Below, piece by piece: positions 62,118 through 64,000 of a stretch of 64,000 nt of DNA. Position numbers and translations under genes: made by a program. The DNA lies in the NCBI RefSeq assembly GCF_025717045.1, contig NZ_JAOVZN010000006.1, positions 36,610-100,609 of the forward strand, read 5' to 3'. Positions within the stretch are counted from its first letter, which is position 1; every line of letters starts with the position of its first letter. The notes beneath the pieces were generated by a model. The model had not been told where the DNA came from and ran no database searches. It was given only the letters and a program-made list of their open reading frames with translations. The DNA comes from Flavobacterium sp. SH_e (lineage in GTDB: Bacteria > Bacteroidota > Bacteroidia > Flavobacteriales > Flavobacteriaceae).

Positions 62118-62774
62118 TTAAATCACCATCTCAGGAATTTCACCTTCAATAATCAAATCAGCTTCGGTTGATGCGATGATGTGCTCGACTGAGATGCCTG
62201 GCGCTCGTTCTAAGAGTTTAAAACCTTTTTCTGTTACTTCGAGAACTGCAAGCTCAGTTACAACCTTTTTAACGCATCCTACGCCCGTTAATGGCAAAGT
62301 GCATCTTTTTAAGATTTTTGACTCTCCTGCTTTGTTCACGTGCATCATTGCCACAATGATATTTTCCGCGGAAGCCACCAAATCCATTGCGCCTCCCATT
62401 CCTTTTACCATTTTACCAGGAATTTTCCAGTTTGCAATATCTCCATTTTCAGAAACTTCCATTGCTCCAAGAATGGTCAAATCTACTTTTTGGCTGCGAA
62501 TCATTCCGAAACTAAAAGCCGAATCAAAGAAACTTGCACCCGGAAGTGTCGTAATGGTTTGTTTTCCAGCATTGATAATATCGGCATCTTCTTCACCTTC
62601 AAAAGGAAAAGGACCCATTCCTAGAACACCATTTTCGCTTTGGAATTCTACCGCAATATCTTCCCTAACATAATTTGCAACCAAGGTCGGAATCCCGATT
62701 CCAAGGTTTACGAAATAACGGTCTTTTACTTCTTTTGCAATTCGTTTTGCTATATCTTCTTTATTAAGTGCCAT
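62118..62774 (-). CDS. scoB: 3-oxoacid CoA-transferase subunit B
   Basis: Beta subunit, 218 aa, of the succinyl-CoA:3-ketoacid CoA-transferase that activates or recovers acetoacetate. The catalytic Glu is E47 in VEFQSENGVLGMGP. Other family motifs: NLGIGIPTLVANYV and LPLTGVGCVKKVVTELAVL. It partners the alpha subunit encoded 86 bp upstream on the same strand. The intervening gap is filled with attagataatt-type word repeats. Confidence 0.95.
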   Translation of the reverse strand: MALNKEDIAKRIAKEVKDRYFVNLGIGIPTLVANYVREDIAVEFQSENGVLGMGPFPFEGEEDADIINAGKQTITTLPGASFFDSAFSFGMIRSQKVDLTILGAMEVSENGDIANWKIPGKMVKGMGGAMDLVASAENIIVAMMHVNKAGESKILKRCTLPLTGVGCVKKVVTELAVLEVTEKGFKLLERAPGISVEHIIASTEADLIIEGEIPEMVI

Positions 62775-62860
62775 AATAATGTGTCAATTAGAGAATTTGA
62801 TAATTAGATAATTCTTTACGCAATGTGTTTAATTACCTAATTGTCACATTTTCTCATTAT
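62775..62860. repeat. ctaattnnctaatt word repeats
   Basis: The gap between the two subunit genes is filled with caattagagaatttgataatt, then aattacctaattgtcac and attatctaatttctag, partly complementary to one another. It is a short-word repeat within an operon, with no clear coding sense. Confidence 0.5.
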
Positions 62861-63562
62861 CTAATTTCTAGTTCTCACTGTGCGTTGTTCAATTCTCTTC
62901 TCAAATTTTTCTCCTTGAAAAATTCGCTGCACCATAATTCCCGGAATATGAATCTGATTTGGATCTAAAGAACCAACTGGAACCAATTCTTCGACTTCTG
63001 CAATTGTGATTTTTCCAGCACCTGCCATACAAGCATTGAAGTTTCTAGCAGTTCCTTTAAAAATAAGATTTCCCGCTTCATCGCCTTTCCATGCTTTTAC
63101 AATGGCAAAGTCAGCTTTGAAAGCTTCTTCCATGATATGCATTTTTCCATTGAATTCTCTTGCTTCTTTTCCTTCCGCAACTTCAGTTCCGTAACCTGCT
63201 GGTGTAAAGAACGCTGGAATTCCAGCTTGAGCCGCACGACAGCGTTCTGCCAAAGTTCCTTGAGGAGTTAATTCAACTTCTAATTCTCCAGAAAGCATCT
63301 GACGTTCGAATTCGGCATTTTCGCCCACATAAGAAGAAATCATCTTTTTGATCTGCTTTTTCTGCAACAATAATCCCAATCCAAAATCATCGACTCCTGC
63401 GTTGTTAGAAATACAAGTTAAATCTGAAATCGAAGTATTTACTAAAGCTGCAATTGTATTTTCAGGAATACCACATAACCCGAAACCTCCAAACATAATG
63501 GTCATACCGCTTTTAATTCCGTCAATAGCATCCTGAACGCTATTTACTTTTTTTGTTATCAT
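62861..63562 (-). CDS. scoA: 3-oxoacid CoA-transferase subunit A
   Basis: Alpha subunit, 233 aa. [22 protein letters not shown] at the N-terminus is the family signature (split here as a glycine-rich CoA loop), followed by [35 protein letters not shown] and [12 protein letters not shown]. Together with subunit B it forms the CoA-transferase used in ketone or branched-chain catabolism. The upstream hairpin at 63654 belongs to the PBP gene. No promoter was clearly identified. Confidence 0.95.
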   Translation of the reverse strand: MITKKVNSVQDAIDGIKSGMTIMFGGFGLCGIPENTIAALVNTSISDLTCISNNAGVDDFGLGLLLQKKQIKKMISSYVGENAEFERQMLSGELEVELTPQGTLAERCRAAQAGIPAFFTPAGYGTEVAEGKEAREFNGKMHIMEEAFKADFAIVKAWKGDEAGNLIFKGTARNFNACMAGAGKITIAEVEELVPVGSLDPNQIHIPGIMVQRIFQGEKFEKRIEQRTVRTRN

Positions 63563-63653
63563 AACAAACTATCTTTATTGCTGAATATTTTTGATAAAAA
63601 TAAGATTTTTAGATTGAATTATAACGATTTCGTAAAAATAAAACCAAAAGAAA

Positions 63654-63694
63654 AATCCCTTTACTAATCTTTCAAAAAGAGTTGTAAAGGGATT
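63654..63694 (-). terminator. Terminator of the PBP1A gene
   Basis: An 11-bp perfect stem (aatccctttac at 63654-63664, complement at 63684-63694) with a 19-nt loop, 35 bp past the PBP1A stop. Confidence 0.65.
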
Positions 63695-63728
63695 GAAATA
63701 TAATTAGATACGTTTTATTGCAACATTG

Positions 63729-64000
63729 TTACAATTCGAATTCATCCGTATTTTGCTCCGTTTGTGTAGTGTCTTTTACTACGGCTGGCCTAGCATAACA
63801 ATCTACTTTTATTGAAAGGTTTGCTGGACGCTCAAATTCTCCTTTAGAAATCTGAAGGTTTTTATCCGCATAACACTTTTTCATGAAATACCCCCAAACA
63901 GGTAAAGCGGCAGTTGCTCCTTGTCCATAAGTTAAACTTTTGAAACGTGCTGAACGGTCTTCGCATCCAACCCAAACTCCAGTTACCAAGTTCGGAACCA
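63729..64000 (-). CDS. Penicillin-binding protein 1A, C-terminal part (partial)
   Basis: The C-terminus of a bifunctional peptidoglycan synthase; the 5' part lies beyond the window edge. The visible residues start with NLVTGVWVGCEDRSARF and continue with TYGQGATAALPVWGYFMKK, the end of the transpeptidase domain of class A PBPs (GQGxxAALP-W motif). The frame continues without a start to the last base. A Thr/Gln/Glu tail (TQTEQNTDEFEL) ends the protein. The mecillinam- or penicillin-binding serine and the glycosyltransferase domain are outside the window. Confidence 0.9.
   Translation of the reverse strand, partial: VPNLVTGVWVGCEDRSARFKSLTYGQGATAALPVWGYFMKKCYADKNLQISKGEFERPANLSIKVDCYARPAVVKDTTQTEQNTDEFEL

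Overview
The window reads as a chromosomal stretch of a Bacteroidota bacterium, most likely a Flavobacterium. The evidence is low G+C content, promoters of the TAnnTTTG (-7) type with an occasional TTG (-33), weak Shine-Dalgarno sequences, and family-typical genes such as olsF, a LytTR regulator with a TPR sensor kinase, PhzF, DUF4286 and GNAT-nitrilase fusions. About 65 genes were called. There are no rRNA or tRNA genes, no CRISPR, no insertion sequences and no prophage. The region is largely housekeeping chromosome with scattered accessory genes.

Layout. 0-7.5 kb: a LytTR two-component pair (minus strand) faces a plus-strand envelope group: a SIMPL-like exported protein, a von Willebrand A lipoprotein, a YkuD_2-type L,D-transpeptidase lipoprotein and a DUF4139 protein. 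The SIMPL-like and vWA genes share a promoter module: two 9-bp ACC(A/C)-type direct repeats 21 bp apart, then exactly 25 bp to the -7 box. This is the best candidate for an undescribed regulatory circuit. 7.5-16 kb: aldo/keto reductase, ParE-type toxin-antitoxin pair, OmpA lipoprotein, exonuclease III, OlsF ornithine-lipid synthase, and a DUF805-TM2-TM2-DUF805 array. 15-26 kb: 2-hydroxyacid dehydrogenase, NhaA, cytochrome c, ProC, MgtE, RsmA, DUF4286, TPR protein, Lgt and SerS. 26-35 kb: lipoproteins, DMP19-like protein, PrcB-like lipoprotein, patatin phospholipase, PhzF, DUF4304, DinB-fold protein, CDGSH protein and a GH43 glycosidase. 35-45 kb: MetG, EamA transporter, HAD phosphatase plus CAT-like acetyltransferase, OmpA porin, ferritin, a Lys/Cys-rich small protein, DUF2461 and a short SSB. 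45-56 kb: GNAT-nitrilase fusion, zinc-ribbon protein, M28 membrane peptidase, epimerase, a DNA-repair-flavoured stretch (Ogt, DEDDy exonuclease, AlkZ-like glycosylase), a nucleoside-gate transporter and a protein with a TNT-like motif. 56-64 kb: class I fumarase, a LOV-like PAS protein without the photoactive cysteine, DNA polymerase IV, metallophosphoesterase, small outer-membrane protein, the two subunits of 3-oxoacid CoA-transferase, and the C-terminus of a PBP1A.

The intergenic DNA is unusual. It is full of recurring short words (cgcaaag, ctttgaacctttg, gctaaggttctaag, cacagatt, cagttttcagtcacag), often as inverted copies around a terminator hairpin. The 35.3-35.6 kb gap is a nested set of palindromes. 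Some words contain intact TAnnTTTG boxes just ahead of genes. Gene starts were corrected where the longest frame used a TTG lying inside a -7 box. Motif and family calls rest on reading the sequence; no database search was run.
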